64,000 bases of DNA from Rhodomicrobium vannielii ATCC 17100. GTDB lineage: Bacteria > Pseudomonadota > Alphaproteobacteria > Rhizobiales > Rhodomicrobiaceae. The number at the start of each line of letters is the position of its first letter. Position 1 is the first letter of the stretch. This document shows positions 34,459 to 42,336 of this stretch, piece after piece. A program made the translations under genes and the position numbers. The stretch is from assembly GCF_000166055.1 (NCBI RefSeq), contig NC_014664.1, forward strand, positions 3,193,501 to 3,257,500. Reading direction: 5' to 3'. The notes beneath the pieces were generated by a model. It was not told where the DNA came from. It worked only from the letters and a program-made list of their open reading frames with translations, and made no database searches.

Positions 34459-36444
34459 ATGGCGCGCGCTCTTCCCTTCATCGGTGCGGGACTTCTGGCC
34501 ATTGGGCTATTCGCGTTCCCCTTCCTCGCGGGGCAAAATTCTTATTACATCCACCTCGTTCAGATGATGGCGATCTACGCCATCCTGATCCTCGGCCTCG
34601 ACATAGTGGTGGGCTACACGGGGCAGGTCAGCCTTGGCCATGCAGGACTGTTCGGCATCGGGGCCTATGGCGCGGCGGTGATCTTCCACCATTACGGGCT
34701 GGGGGTGTGGCCGGGGCTTCTCGTCGGCGTCATTGTGACGGGCATCTTCGGCGCGGTGCTCGCAGTGCCCGCGCTGCGGGTGATCGGCCCATACCTCGCG
34801 ATGGTGACGCTCGCTTTCGGCACCATCATCCAGATCGTCATCAATGAATGGACGGGCCTCACGAATGGCCCGCTCGGCGTGACGCTGCCGCCGCCGCGCG
34901 TGGTGGACTTCGCGGACTGGCGTTCGTTCTGGCAAGGCACGCTCGGCCTCAAGGCGGCGGAATTCCAGCGCCTCGAATTCTATTATCTCTGCGTGCTGCT
35001 GATGCTCGTGGCGATCCTCGTGGTGAACCGCGTGGTGCGCTCGCAATATGGCCGTGCCTTCGAAGCGCTGCGCGACAGCCCCATCGCCTGCGACTGCATG
35101 GGCGTCAGTGTCTATCGCTACAAGGTTTACGCGTTCGTGGTGTCGGCGGCTCTGGCGGGGCTCGCGGGCGCGCTTTTCTCCTGGTCGGAGCGCTACGTCT
35201 CGCCAAACACCTACAATTTCGAGCTATCGATCCTGTTTCTGCTGGCGGTGATCCTCGGCGGGAGAAAGTCGCGCGCAGGGCCGCTCATCGGCGCTTTCAT
35301 CATCGTGTATTTGCCGAACGTGCTGTCCGACATCGAACTCGTGCGCATCATGGCGGGGATGATCGCCGCCGCCGCTCTGGTGGCGCTGGCCATCATCGCG
35401 CTTCGCAGTCGCGAAAAGCTCGTTCGCGCGCTGCCGCCGGTTATCCTGTGCCTGGCGTTCCTGCCGCTGACGCTGAACGTCAACAACGTCACCGACTATC
35501 GCCTCACAATCTTCGGCCTGATGATCCTTTTCGTGGTCTTCTACCTGCCGGACGGCGTGATGGGCTTCCTGCGCGAGGTCTTCCCGGTGCTGAAGCCGCG
35601 CCACGTCACCGCCGCGCAACCCGCCGCCGCGAGTGCGATCTTCGCGGACAGGGGGCTTGCCGACGCGAAGACGCTGCTTCGAGTGGAAAGCGTGGTGATG
35701 CAGTTCGGCGGCCTGAAGGCGCTGGATTCGGTGAAACTCGCCATCGCGCCGGGAACGATTCACGGTCTCATTGGCCCGAACGGCTCCGGCAAGAGCACGA
35801 TGATGAACGTGCTGACGGGCGTCTACCGGCCAACCGCCGGCGCCGTTTACCTCTCGCAGCACCGGATCGACGGGCTCACGCCGAGCGAAATTGCGGGCAA
35901 GGGCATTGCGCGCACCTTCCAGAACGTACAGCTTTTCGGCGAGATGACCGCAATCGAGAACGTGCTCGTCGGGCTGCATCACACCTTCCGCAGCACGCTG
36001 ATGGATGCGGTACTGCGCACGCCGCGCCGCGCCCGGGAGGAAGCCGAAGCGCGCGCCCGCGCCATGGCGATCCTCGACTTCATGGGTCTCGGCCAGTTCG
36101 CGGGCACCGAGGCGCGCAACCTCCCTTACGGCAAGCAGCGCATGCTGGAGATTGCCCGCGCGCTTGCGCTCGATCCGTCGCTTCTGCTGCTCGACGAACC
36201 GGCGGCGGGCCTTTCCGCGCCCGACATCGCCGAACTTGTGGAGATCATCCGCAAGATCCGGGGGCATGGCATCACGCTGATCCTGATCGAGCATCACATG
36301 GACGTGGTCATGGGCCTTTGCGACACGGTTTCGGTGCTCGATTTCGGGCAGAAGATCGCCGAAGGGCCGCCAGCGAAGGTTCAAAACGACCCGCGCGTGA
36401 TCGAGGCATATCTTGGCGGCACGGTCGCCGAAGCGGCGGAGTAG
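34459..36444 (+). CDS. livMG: Fused branched-chain amino acid ABC permease-ATPase (LivM-LivG)
   Basis: 661 aa, one uninterrupted frame. Residues 1 to about 385 are a LivM permease (GLDIVVGYTGQVSLGHAGLFGIGAYG, ALRDSPIACDCMGVSVYRYK, LGGRKSRAGPLIGAF). Residues about 410-655 are a LivG ATPase: Walker A GPNGSGKST with Lys445, LivG-type GIARTFQNVQLF, signature-like LPYGKQRMLEIARAL, Walker B LLLLDEPAAG and switch His in IEHHMDVVMGLCD. The LivG signature reads LPYGKQ rather than LSGGQ, as is usual for this subfamily. The linker (about 385-410) is Ala-rich. Such livM-livG fusions are known in several Rhizobiales. Confidence 0.94.
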   Translation: MARALPFIGAGLLAIGLFAFPFLAGQNSYYIHLVQMMAIYAILILGLDIVVGYTGQVSLGHAGLFGIGAYGAAVIFHHYGLGVWPGLLVGVIVTGIFGAVLAVPALRVIGPYLAMVTLAFGTIIQIVINEWTGLTNGPLGVTLPPPRVVDFADWRSFWQGTLGLKAAEFQRLEFYYLCVLLMLVAILVVNRVVRSQYGRAFEALRDSPIACDCMGVSVYRYKVYAFVVSAALAGLAGALFSWSERYVSPNTYNFELSILFLLAVILGGRKSRAGPLIGAFIIVYLPNVLSDIELVRIMAGMIAAAALVALAIIALRSREKLVRALPPVILCLAFLPLTLNVNNVTDYRLTIFGLMILFVVFYLPDGVMGFLREVFPVLKPRHVTAAQPAAASAIFADRGLADAKTLLRVESVVMQFGGLKALDSVKLAIAPGTIHGLIGPNGSGKSTMMNVLTGVYRPTAGAVYLSQHRIDGLTPSEIAGKGIARTFQNVQLFGEMTAIENVLVGLHHTFRSTLMDAVLRTPRRAREEAEARARAMAILDFMGLGQFAGTEARNLPYGKQRMLEIARALALDPSLLLLDEPAAGLSAPDIAELVEIIRKIRGHGITLILIEHHMDVVMGLCDTVSVLDFGQKIAEGPPAKVQNDPRVIEAYLGGTVAEAAE

Positions 36445-36447
36445 GCG

Positions 36448-37167
36448 ATGCTCAAGGTTCAGGATCTGAAGGCCGGATATGGACGCGTCGAGGTGCTGCA
36501 CGGCCTCAGCTTTCACGTGCCGAAGGGCGAACTCGTCACGCTGATCGGCTCGAACGGCGCGGGCAAGACGACGACGTTGCGCGCGATCTCCGGCATGCTT
36601 CGCCCGCAATCCGGCGCGATCCTGCTCGGCGACGCGGAAATCGCCGGACTGCCGAGCCATCAAGTCGCGCGCCGTGGCCTTGCGCATTCGCCGGAGGGAC
36701 GCCGCATCTTTCCGTCGCTGTCGGTGGAGGACAATCTGCGTCTCGGCGCGTTCGTTCGGCTCACGGGCGTGCGCGAAAAGGGCGACGTGGAAGCCGACTT
36801 CGACCGCATGTACGACCTTTTCCCGCGCCTCAAGGAGCGCCGCGAGCAGCAGGCTGGCACGTTATCGGGTGGCGAGCAGCAGATGCTGGCCATGGGCCGC
36901 GCGCTCATGTCCCGCCCGGAGATCCTCTTGCTCGATGAGCCGTCGATGGGTCTTGCGCCGCGTCTCGTGGAGGGGGTGTTCGACACCATTCGCCGCCTGA
37001 AGGAAGAACACGTGACGATGCTCCTCGTCGAGCAGTTCGCCGCCATGGCGCTCGATGTGGCTGACCACGCCTATGTGCTGGAAAACGGGCGTATCCGCTT
37101 CCAGGGCGCGGCGAAAAGCCTCAGGAACGATCCGGCTGTGCGTTCGGCCTATCTCGGCGGCCATTAG
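36448..37167 (+). CDS. livF: Branched-chain amino acid ABC transporter ATPase LivF
   Basis: 239 aa, starting three bases after livMG. Walker A GSNGAGKTT (Lys40), Q-loop region GLAHSPEGRRIFPSLSVEDN, signature GTLSGGEQQMLAMGRALM, Walker B ILLLDEPSMGLAP and the switch residue region LLVEQFAAMALD. It pairs with the LivG half as the second ATPase. LivF-type proteins lack the His switch typical of other ABC ATPases, and here too the residue after VEQ is Phe. It is the last gene of the operon. No clear terminator was found after it. Confidence 0.95.
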   Translation: MLKVQDLKAGYGRVEVLHGLSFHVPKGELVTLIGSNGAGKTTTLRAISGMLRPQSGAILLGDAEIAGLPSHQVARRGLAHSPEGRRIFPSLSVEDNLRLGAFVRLTGVREKGDVEADFDRMYDLFPRLKERREQQAGTLSGGEQQMLAMGRALMSRPEILLLDEPSMGLAPRLVEGVFDTIRRLKEEHVTMLLVEQFAAMALDVADHAYVLENGRIRFQGAAKSLRNDPAVRSAYLGGH

Positions 37168-37256
37168 CTAAACCTATTCATAAGCTTACGACAGGCTTTG
37201 CTTCGGCGCAGCGGCCCGCCGCCAGCTGCGGTGTGTGCAATTGCTCCGTGTACCGC

Positions 37257-37292
37257 TTGACGTGTACAGAAATTAATCTGACATTACGTCAA
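37257..37292. promoter_or_regulatory. Inverted repeat upstream of unknown 121-aa gene
   Basis: TTGACGT (37257-37263) and ACGTCAA (37286-37292) are exact inverted arms 22 bp apart. Within and beside the left arm GTGTAC occurs twice as a direct repeat. The element lies about 100 bp ahead of the unknown gene at 37393 and could be an operator; no family is recognised. Confidence 0.4.
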
Positions 37293-37392
37293 CAGCGTAC
37301 CTCAGCGACCGCAATGCCAACTCGAACCCCTGAGGCCATCGTGCAGGACACATTAGGCGACACAAATAGCGACGCTTAAAAGGAGTGCAGCC

Positions 37393-37758
37393 ATGAATGG
37401 CGGCTTCATAGACATTGGCCAAAACGTCAAGTTGAGACGAGAGCCCTTACAAATATTACAAGCAAATTTGACGGATATCGAAATCGAGCTGCTGGCTTAC
37501 CGGCTCCGTTTTGCACCGGACCGCGGCGATCGAGTGGAAGGAACCGCGCTCCAGCAAATCGAATTCCCAGTCAAGAAACAATCGCTGCAAAGCTGGTTCG
37601 TTGTCTATCTCGCGGACAAGTCATTCCGCGAGATCTTCATCATCAGCATCTCGCCCCGGCCGCTGATACTTGTCGATGCTCCCGGTGGCACCTCGCGCTT
37701 CAATGAACTCATCATGAGAATCGGCGAAACCGCGATAAGATTATTCATGAGGGCGTGA
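37393..37758 (+). CDS. Hypothetical protein, 121 aa
   Basis: Not recognised. A good ribosome-binding site (AAAAGGAG, 8 bases before ATG) supports translation. The protein is soluble, mixed alpha/beta in appearance, with a hydrophobic strand pair FVVYLADKSFREIFIISISP in the middle and no signal peptide or cysteine. Codon use and composition are lower in GC than in the liv operon, suggesting a different origin. It is flanked upstream by an inverted repeat and downstream by a strong hairpin, then the coupled 62-aa/XRE pair. It does not look like a RelE, HigB or other common toxin. Confidence 0.6.
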   Translation: MNGGFIDIGQNVKLRREPLQILQANLTDIEIELLAYRLRFAPDRGDRVEGTALQQIEFPVKKQSLQSWFVVYLADKSFREIFIISISPRPLILVDAPGGTSRFNELIMRIGETAIRLFMRA

Positions 37759-37787
37759 TCTACGGATAGAACCTGTGCAGTATTGGT

Positions 37788-37838
37788 ATTATGTGTGCAT
37801 GCAAGGGCAGCAACAAGTGCCTTGCATGCCATGATAAT
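37788..37838. repeat. Strong stem-loop upstream of the 62-aa ORF
   Basis: GCATGCAAGG (37797-37806) pairs perfectly with CCTTGCATGC (37820-37829); CA/TG extends the stem inward past one bulged G, and ATTATG/CAT..AAT extends it outward with an internal loop. No T-run follows. It may end transcription of the 121-aa gene, act as an operator (the stem contains GCATGC), or lie in the leader of the next gene. Confidence 0.6.
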
Positions 37839-37868
37839 CGCGCGCGAATGCGAGTAAGGAGGCTTGTC

Positions 37869-38057
37869 ATGAATAGATATATATTCGATCGTGCGTCTTA
37901 TGATGACATAAATGCCGTCGAGCCGCCGTCGTTGCCATTTTTTTTATTGACTGCGACCCCGTCAAGCGCTTATTGTGTTCGAAAGCCGGGTAGCGCTCTC
38001 TCGTTCTTCGATGTGAAAGGTAACCGTCCCGACCAGACTATGGAGCACATTCGATGA
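37869..38057 (+). CDS. Small ORF translationally coupled to an XRE regulator
   Basis: 62 aa from ATG 37869, preceded by AAGGAGG, the best ribosome-binding site in this neighbourhood, seven bases away. The sequence (MNRYIFDRASYDDINAVEPP and onward) matches no family I know; it contains a hydrophobic stretch PSLPFFLLTATPSSAYC but no clear membrane segment. Its stop codon overlaps the start of the XRE gene (ATGA), the usual layout of two-gene autoregulated modules such as toxin-antitoxin pairs with the toxin first. Whether it is a toxin, a leader peptide or simply a coupling ORF cannot be told from sequence. Confidence 0.5.
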   Translation: MNRYIFDRASYDDINAVEPPSLPFFLLTATPSSAYCVRKPGSALSFFDVKGNRPDQTMEHIR

Positions 38058-38437
38058 CCGAGAATATGAGCATCGGTGAAATTCCGCTTCCCAATGAGCA
38101 AGTCGTAGAAGATGTCTACTCTACGCTTGAAGCCATTGAGCAGTACTTTAGGGACAAGCTTGTGGGAGGCGATGGCGAGTCGCTTTCCGCCTCGGTCAAG
38201 AAAGCCGATTTCGGCGTGCGCGTTCGCCAGTTGAGAGACACGTTGGGTCTCTCGCAGGCAGAGTTTGCGAGCCGGTATGGCCTTGATCTTTCGACGTTGC
38301 GCGGCTGGGAACAGGGTCGCCGCACGCCTGACAAGGCAAATCGAACCCTCATCGAAGCCATAGAGGTCAGCCCTGGCCTCATGGCGAATATCATCGCCAA
38401 GACGCAAGCCCGGAGCGAGGTTTTTGCGAACTTGTAG
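38054..38437 (+). CDS. XRE-family helix-turn-helix regulator (HigA/NadS-like)
   Basis: 127 aa. The HTH occupies about residues 53-105: VRQLRDTLGLSQAEFASRYG, LDLSTLRGWEQGRRTPDKAN. The LSTLRGWEQGRRxPD form is typical of HigA/NadS-like antitoxins and of MqsA-related regulators that bind through a C-terminal HTH, with the N-terminal 50 residues available for a partner. It overlaps the 62-aa ORF by four bases, so the two probably work together; no known toxin is adjacent. Autoregulation through the hairpin at 37788 would fit but is not shown. Confidence 0.82.
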   Translation: MTENMSIGEIPLPNEQVVEDVYSTLEAIEQYFRDKLVGGDGESLSASVKKADFGVRVRQLRDTLGLSQAEFASRYGLDLSTLRGWEQGRRTPDKANRTLIEAIEVSPGLMANIIAKTQARSEVFANL

Positions 38438-38683
38438 CGTTGTCTTGATTCGCGCCACATGCTTGCAGCGCGGCTGCCCGTTTCATTTTTAACGTCTTCC
38501 AGGCCGGACTCGTTTCAAGGAACGAGTGCCGGCCTTGATTCGTTTCCGATCATGAGCGCGGAACGCGGGCCTTGTCGCACCCGGACTCGACTTTTTGCCT
38601 ATATTGCCCTGCACACAAAAAAGGATCATGCTGCGCTGCAACCAAAGAAAAAACCTGCGGGTTGCCGCTGCAAGGAGCAGAAT

Positions 38684-39991
38684 ATGAGTGAGGTGATTGC
38701 GTTCAAGCAATCCACGTCCTCCACTTCCGGGGAGGGCTTGAAGGATCTCTATGAAGTCGGCGAAATCCCGCCGCTCGGCCATGTCCCTGAAAAGATGTAT
38801 GCGTGGGCGATCCGCCGAGAGCGCCATGGGCCGCCCGAGGACGCCATGCAGATGGAAGTGGTGCCGACGTGGCAACTCGACAGCCACGATGTACTCATTC
38901 TCGTCATGGCCGCAGGCGTGAACTACAACGGCGTGTGGGCCGCGCTTGGCACCCCGATTTCTACTTTCGACGTGCACAAGGCACCGTTCCATGTCGCAGG
39001 TTCGGACGCGGCGGGCATCGTGTGGGCTGTCGGCTCCAAGGTGAAGCGCTGGAAGGTCGGCGACGAAGTCGTTGTGCACTGCAACCAGGATGACGGCGAC
39101 GACGAGGAATGTAACGGCGGCGATCCGATGTTCTCGCCGTCCCAGCGCATCTGGGGCTACGAGACGCCGGATGGCAGCTTTTCGCAATTCGCCCGCGTTC
39201 AGGATCGCCAGCTCATGGCGCGCCCGAAGCACCTCACCTGGGAAGAAAGCGCGTGCTATACGCTGACGCTCGCCACAGCGTACCGCATGCTGTTCGGCCA
39301 TCGCCCGCACGTGCTGCGCCCGGGACATAATGTGCTCGTCTGGGGCGCGTCCGGCGGCCTTGGCTCGTTCGCGGTGCAGCTCTGCGCGGCGTCCGGCGCG
39401 AACGCGATCGGCGTCGTGTCCGAGGACGACAAGCGCGACTTCGTCATGCAGCTTGGCGCGAAGGGCACGATCAACCGCAAGGACTTCAAGTGCTGGGGCC
39501 AGATGCCCAAGGTCAACACGCCTGAATACGCGGAGTGGTTCAAGGAAACCCGCAAATTCGGCGCGGCGATCTGGGAGCATACCGGCAAAGGCAACAACGT
39601 CGACTTCGTCTTCGAGCATCCGGGCGAATCCACGATCCCGGTTTCCGTCTTCGTCGTGAAGCGCGGCGGCATGGTCGTGATCTGCGCAGGTACGACGGGC
39701 TATAACCTCACGCTCGACGCGCGTTATCTCTGGATGCACCAGAAGCGCTTGCAGGGTTCGCACTTCGCCAATTTGTTGCAGGCGAGCCAGGCTAACAAAC
39801 TTATGATTGAGCGGCGAATTGACCCGTGCATGAGTGAAGTTTTTCCGTGGACCGACATACCGAAAGCGCATATGCGCATGTGGAAGAACGAGCATCGGCC
39901 GGGTAATATGGCGGTACTCGTCAGCGCTCCGCATACGGGTTTGCGTACATTCGAGGATGCGATTGAGGCATCCAAAGCGCGGTTCGGTTGA
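38684..39991 (+). CDS. ccr: Crotonyl-CoA carboxylase/reductase
   Basis: 435 aa from ATG 38684, with AAGGAG ten bases upstream; the longer frame upstream is not homologous. MDR-superfamily enzyme: GDEVVVHCNQDDGDDEECNGGDPM with the family-specific acidic loop, nucleotide-binding VLVWGASGGLGSFAVQL, and GYETPDGSFSQFARVQDRQL. These features mark Ccr proper, which reduces and carboxylates crotonyl-CoA to ethylmalonyl-CoA with NADPH and CO2, the key step of the ethylmalonyl-CoA pathway for C2 assimilation. The nearby methylsuccinyl-CoA dehydrogenase gene supports this. The next gene starts 54 bp later on the same strand. Confidence 0.96.
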   Translation: MSEVIAFKQSTSSTSGEGLKDLYEVGEIPPLGHVPEKMYAWAIRRERHGPPEDAMQMEVVPTWQLDSHDVLILVMAAGVNYNGVWAALGTPISTFDVHKAPFHVAGSDAAGIVWAVGSKVKRWKVGDEVVVHCNQDDGDDEECNGGDPMFSPSQRIWGYETPDGSFSQFARVQDRQLMARPKHLTWEESACYTLTLATAYRMLFGHRPHVLRPGHNVLVWGASGGLGSFAVQLCAASGANAIGVVSEDDKRDFVMQLGAKGTINRKDFKCWGQMPKVNTPEYAEWFKETRKFGAAIWEHTGKGNNVDFVFEHPGESTIPVSVFVVKRGGMVVICAGTTGYNLTLDARYLWMHQKRLQGSHFANLLQASQANKLMIERRIDPCMSEVFPWTDIPKAHMRMWKNEHRPGNMAVLVSAPHTGLRTFEDAIEASKARFG

Positions 39992-40044
39992 CGACCCGGC
40001 TTCGTTCTGACTCCGAGTCCACGGAAAAAGAACTGGAGCCAGAC

Positions 40045-41901
40045 ATGACGCGAGCATCCGACGACCTACAAATGGCGTTGAGCGGTCTTAAAACTGCCGC
40101 TTACGCCGAGCTTGGAGTGCAGGCCGACGCGGCCGCGCGCGCCATCAATGATCTTGCCGACGCGGTGGGCGCTGATATCGCGAACGCCAGCGACGGCTCG
40201 CCGTCGAGCTTCGCGTCGGCGCTCGAACTCGCGCGTCTTGCCATCGAACTCGACCTGCAAGGCAACGCCTTTTATCTCGCCTCGAAGAAGCTCGATGCCG
40301 TGCGCGCTTTCCTGCCCGCATCCGGTGAAGAAGCCGAGACCGCACCCGCTGAAGCGACCAGCGAGGAGAGCGTCGTCGTCGAGGCAGCGGAAGCCGCTCC
40401 CAGCGAACGCGCGTCCGCCCCGCAGCCTGAAACCGCGAGCGAACAAGCCGCCGAAGCGCCAGCCGTCGCCGCCCCGGCACAGGTTGCGCCCGACGAGGTC
40501 GCGGTCGCAAGCTGGGAGCCGCTGACGGAAGGGCCGAACTTCGATGCACTCTCTGCCGCTTCGAAGACGCGCGTCGAAGAGGTGGCGGCGGATCACGGCA
40601 TCGAAACCGTCCACCATCACGAAGCGCCCGCGCATCTCCACGAAAACGTAGCCGCAGCGGAAGAATCCGCGTCCGCGCCTAAGGATTCCGCGCCAGAACC
40701 GCGCGGTGTCAGCTTCGACGATCTCGCTGCAGAGGCGAAGGAGCGCGTTGAGGTGGTGGCGGCGGATCATGGCATCGAAACCGTCCACCATCACGAAGCA
40801 CCCGCTCATCTCCACGAAAACGTAGCCGCAGCGGAAGAATCCGCGTCCGCGCCTGAGCATTCCGCGCCAGAGCCGCGCAGTGTCAGCTTCGACGATCTCG
40901 CAGCAGAGGCGAAGGAGCGCGTTGAAGAGGTGGCGGCGGATCATGGCATTGAGACGGTCCACCATCACGAAGCACCCGCTCACCTCCACGACAACGTAGC
41001 CGCAGCGGAAGAATCCGCGTCCGCGCCTGAGGATTCCGCGCCAGAACCGCGCGGTGTCAGCTTCGACGATCTCGCTGCAGAGGCGAAGGAGCGCGTCGAA
41101 GAGGTGGCGGCGGATCATGGCATTGAAACGGTCCACCATCACGAAGCGCCGGCGCATCTCCACGACAACGCTGTGATAACGCAGGACAACGAGCCGCAAA
41201 GCTCCGAAGCGGCACCGGCCTACGAACCGGCCGCAGACCCGAGCATCGAGGGTGTCCTTCAGGGCGGCGGCGGCGACGCGCTGGGCGAGGCTCATGCGCG
41301 GGTCGAGGAAATAGCGGATCGCCTCGAAAGCGCTTCGGCGGAGGCAAGCCAACCCGACGCGCCTGCCGAGCCTGCGGAGACGCCTGCAGCGGTCGAGGCG
41401 GAAGTTTCCGTGGTGGCCGAGGAGCCGCAACAGGAGCCGATTGCCGCCGAGGTCGAGCCGGAAGCTGAGCCTGCGGAGCAGCCGGGTGACGCTCAACCGG
41501 AGCTGGCCGAGACCGCTTCCGCCGAATCGATCTCGGCGCGTGACGTAGCCGAGGCGACGCACGATCTCGGTTCTCCCGCCGAAGCGGCATCCGAGCCGGT
41601 CCAGGAATATGGTTCGCGCGAAACGCGGGCGGAGCCTCAGCCGGTGCCGGTCTTCGCGGCTACGCAGCCATCGGACGCGGCCGAACCCGCTCAACCGCAG
41701 GAAGCCGCGCCAAGTCAATCCCAAGCGGCTACGGAGCCGCAACCCGTTCCAGTTTACGAGGCCGCGCAGTCGCGGGAGCCCGTTCAAGAGCAGCCGCAGG
41801 AGCCCGCGCCCGCGAAGCCCGCCGAGCGGCAATCGAAACCTCAGGCACAGAAGACGCTGTTTAGCCTGTGGCTCGACATGGTCTTCGGCAAGAAGAAATA
41901 G
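40045..41901 (+). CDS. Acidic low-complexity protein with histidine-rich 58-residue tandem repeats
   Basis: 618 aa from ATG 40045, behind CTGGAG. Not a recognised family. Residues 1-95 are helical and non-repetitive (MALSGLKTAAYAELGVQADA...). From about residue 165 a 58-residue unit is repeated, each with HGIETVHHHEAPAHLHEN or close variants; the GAT codon starting the HGIET block occurs at 40591, 40765, 40939 and 41113, exactly 174 bp apart. Copies are nearly identical at DNA level, so duplication is recent or homogenised. The rest is Ala/Pro/Glu rich with two PQPVPVF/Y repeats, and the C-terminus is amphipathic and basic (KTLFSLWLDMVFGKKK). No signal peptide. Clustered His suggests metal binding (inference). 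It lies between ccr and mcd. Confidence 0.85.
   Translation: MTRASDDLQMALSGLKTAAYAELGVQADAAARAINDLADAVGADIANASDGSPSSFASALELARLAIELDLQGNAFYLASKKLDAVRAFLPASGEEAETAPAEATSEESVVVEAAEAAPSERASAPQPETASEQAAEAPAVAAPAQVAPDEVAVASWEPLTEGPNFDALSAASKTRVEEVAADHGIETVHHHEAPAHLHENVAAAEESASAPKDSAPEPRGVSFDDLAAEAKERVEVVAADHGIETVHHHEAPAHLHENVAAAEESASAPEHSAPEPRSVSFDDLAAEAKERVEEVAADHGIETVHHHEAPAHLHDNVAAAEESASAPEDSAPEPRGVSFDDLAAEAKERVEEVAADHGIETVHHHEAPAHLHDNAVITQDNEPQSSEAAPAYEPAADPSIEGVLQGGGGDALGEAHARVEEIADRLESASAEASQPDAPAEPAETPAAVEAEVSVVAEEPQQEPIAAEVEPEAEPAEQPGDAQPELAETASAESISARDVAEATHDLGSPAEAASEPVQEYGSRETRAEPQPVPVFAATQPSDAAEPAQPQEAAPSQSQAATEPQPVPVYEAAQSREPVQEQPQEPAPAKPAERQSKPQAQKTLFSLWLDMVFGKKK
40528..41175 (+). repeat. 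174-bp tandem repeat, about 3.7 copies
   Basis: Period exactly 174 bp (58 codons): the GTC of the VSFDDL block occurs at 40708, 40882 and 41056, and the HGIET block at 40591, 40765, 40939 and 41113. The first copy is diverged in its left half (FDALSAASKTRVEEV instead of FDDLAAEAKERVEEV). The array stays in frame within the His-rich protein. Confidence 0.92.
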
Positions 41902-41909
41902 GGGCACCC

Positions 41910-41943
41910 ACCCGGGGAAGCTTCAGCGCTTCCCCGGGTTCCA
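41910..41943 (+). terminator. Terminator hairpin after His-rich repeat gene
   Basis: ACCCGGGGAAGC (41910-41921) pairs perfectly with GCTTCCCCGGGT (41928-41939) around TTCAGC, with a short T/C tail. The following 41944-42336 up to mcd shows no gene and no clear promoter. Confidence 0.75.
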
Positions 41944-42336
41944 ATTCGCTTCACTTTCGAAATGCATGATCTGGCGGCGAATGGGGCGGCGTCCTTCGAT
42001 TTGCGGCGGTCGGTGAACGCTGTCGCGTGTCGCATCGCGCCGGTGCTGTTGCCCGCGCCATACGCCGCGCCGATAAATGCGTCCCAACGCAGATGCAGCG
42101 CGCTTTTCGGCTAGACGGGCTCGACGCGTTTCGTCACACGGACCCATCCACTTCGCTCGCACCTCTAAGCCGCTGGTTAGAAGCGACTATCCGGCCCGCC
42201 CACCTCCGCGGTTTGCCGGCAATTGAATTCTCGGCGCGCCGCGCATGGCGGGTATAAACTTAAGCGCAATTGTGCATCTGCGAAAACGCGCCAATGTGGG
42301 GTTGAATTCCAAGAACCGCATGAAAGGATAAGGCCG

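Noticed and set aside
40066-41907. 613-codon open frame antisense to the His-rich repeat gene
   Set aside because: Arg/Leu-rich shadow of the Ala/Glu repeats; no ribosome-binding site and no family features.
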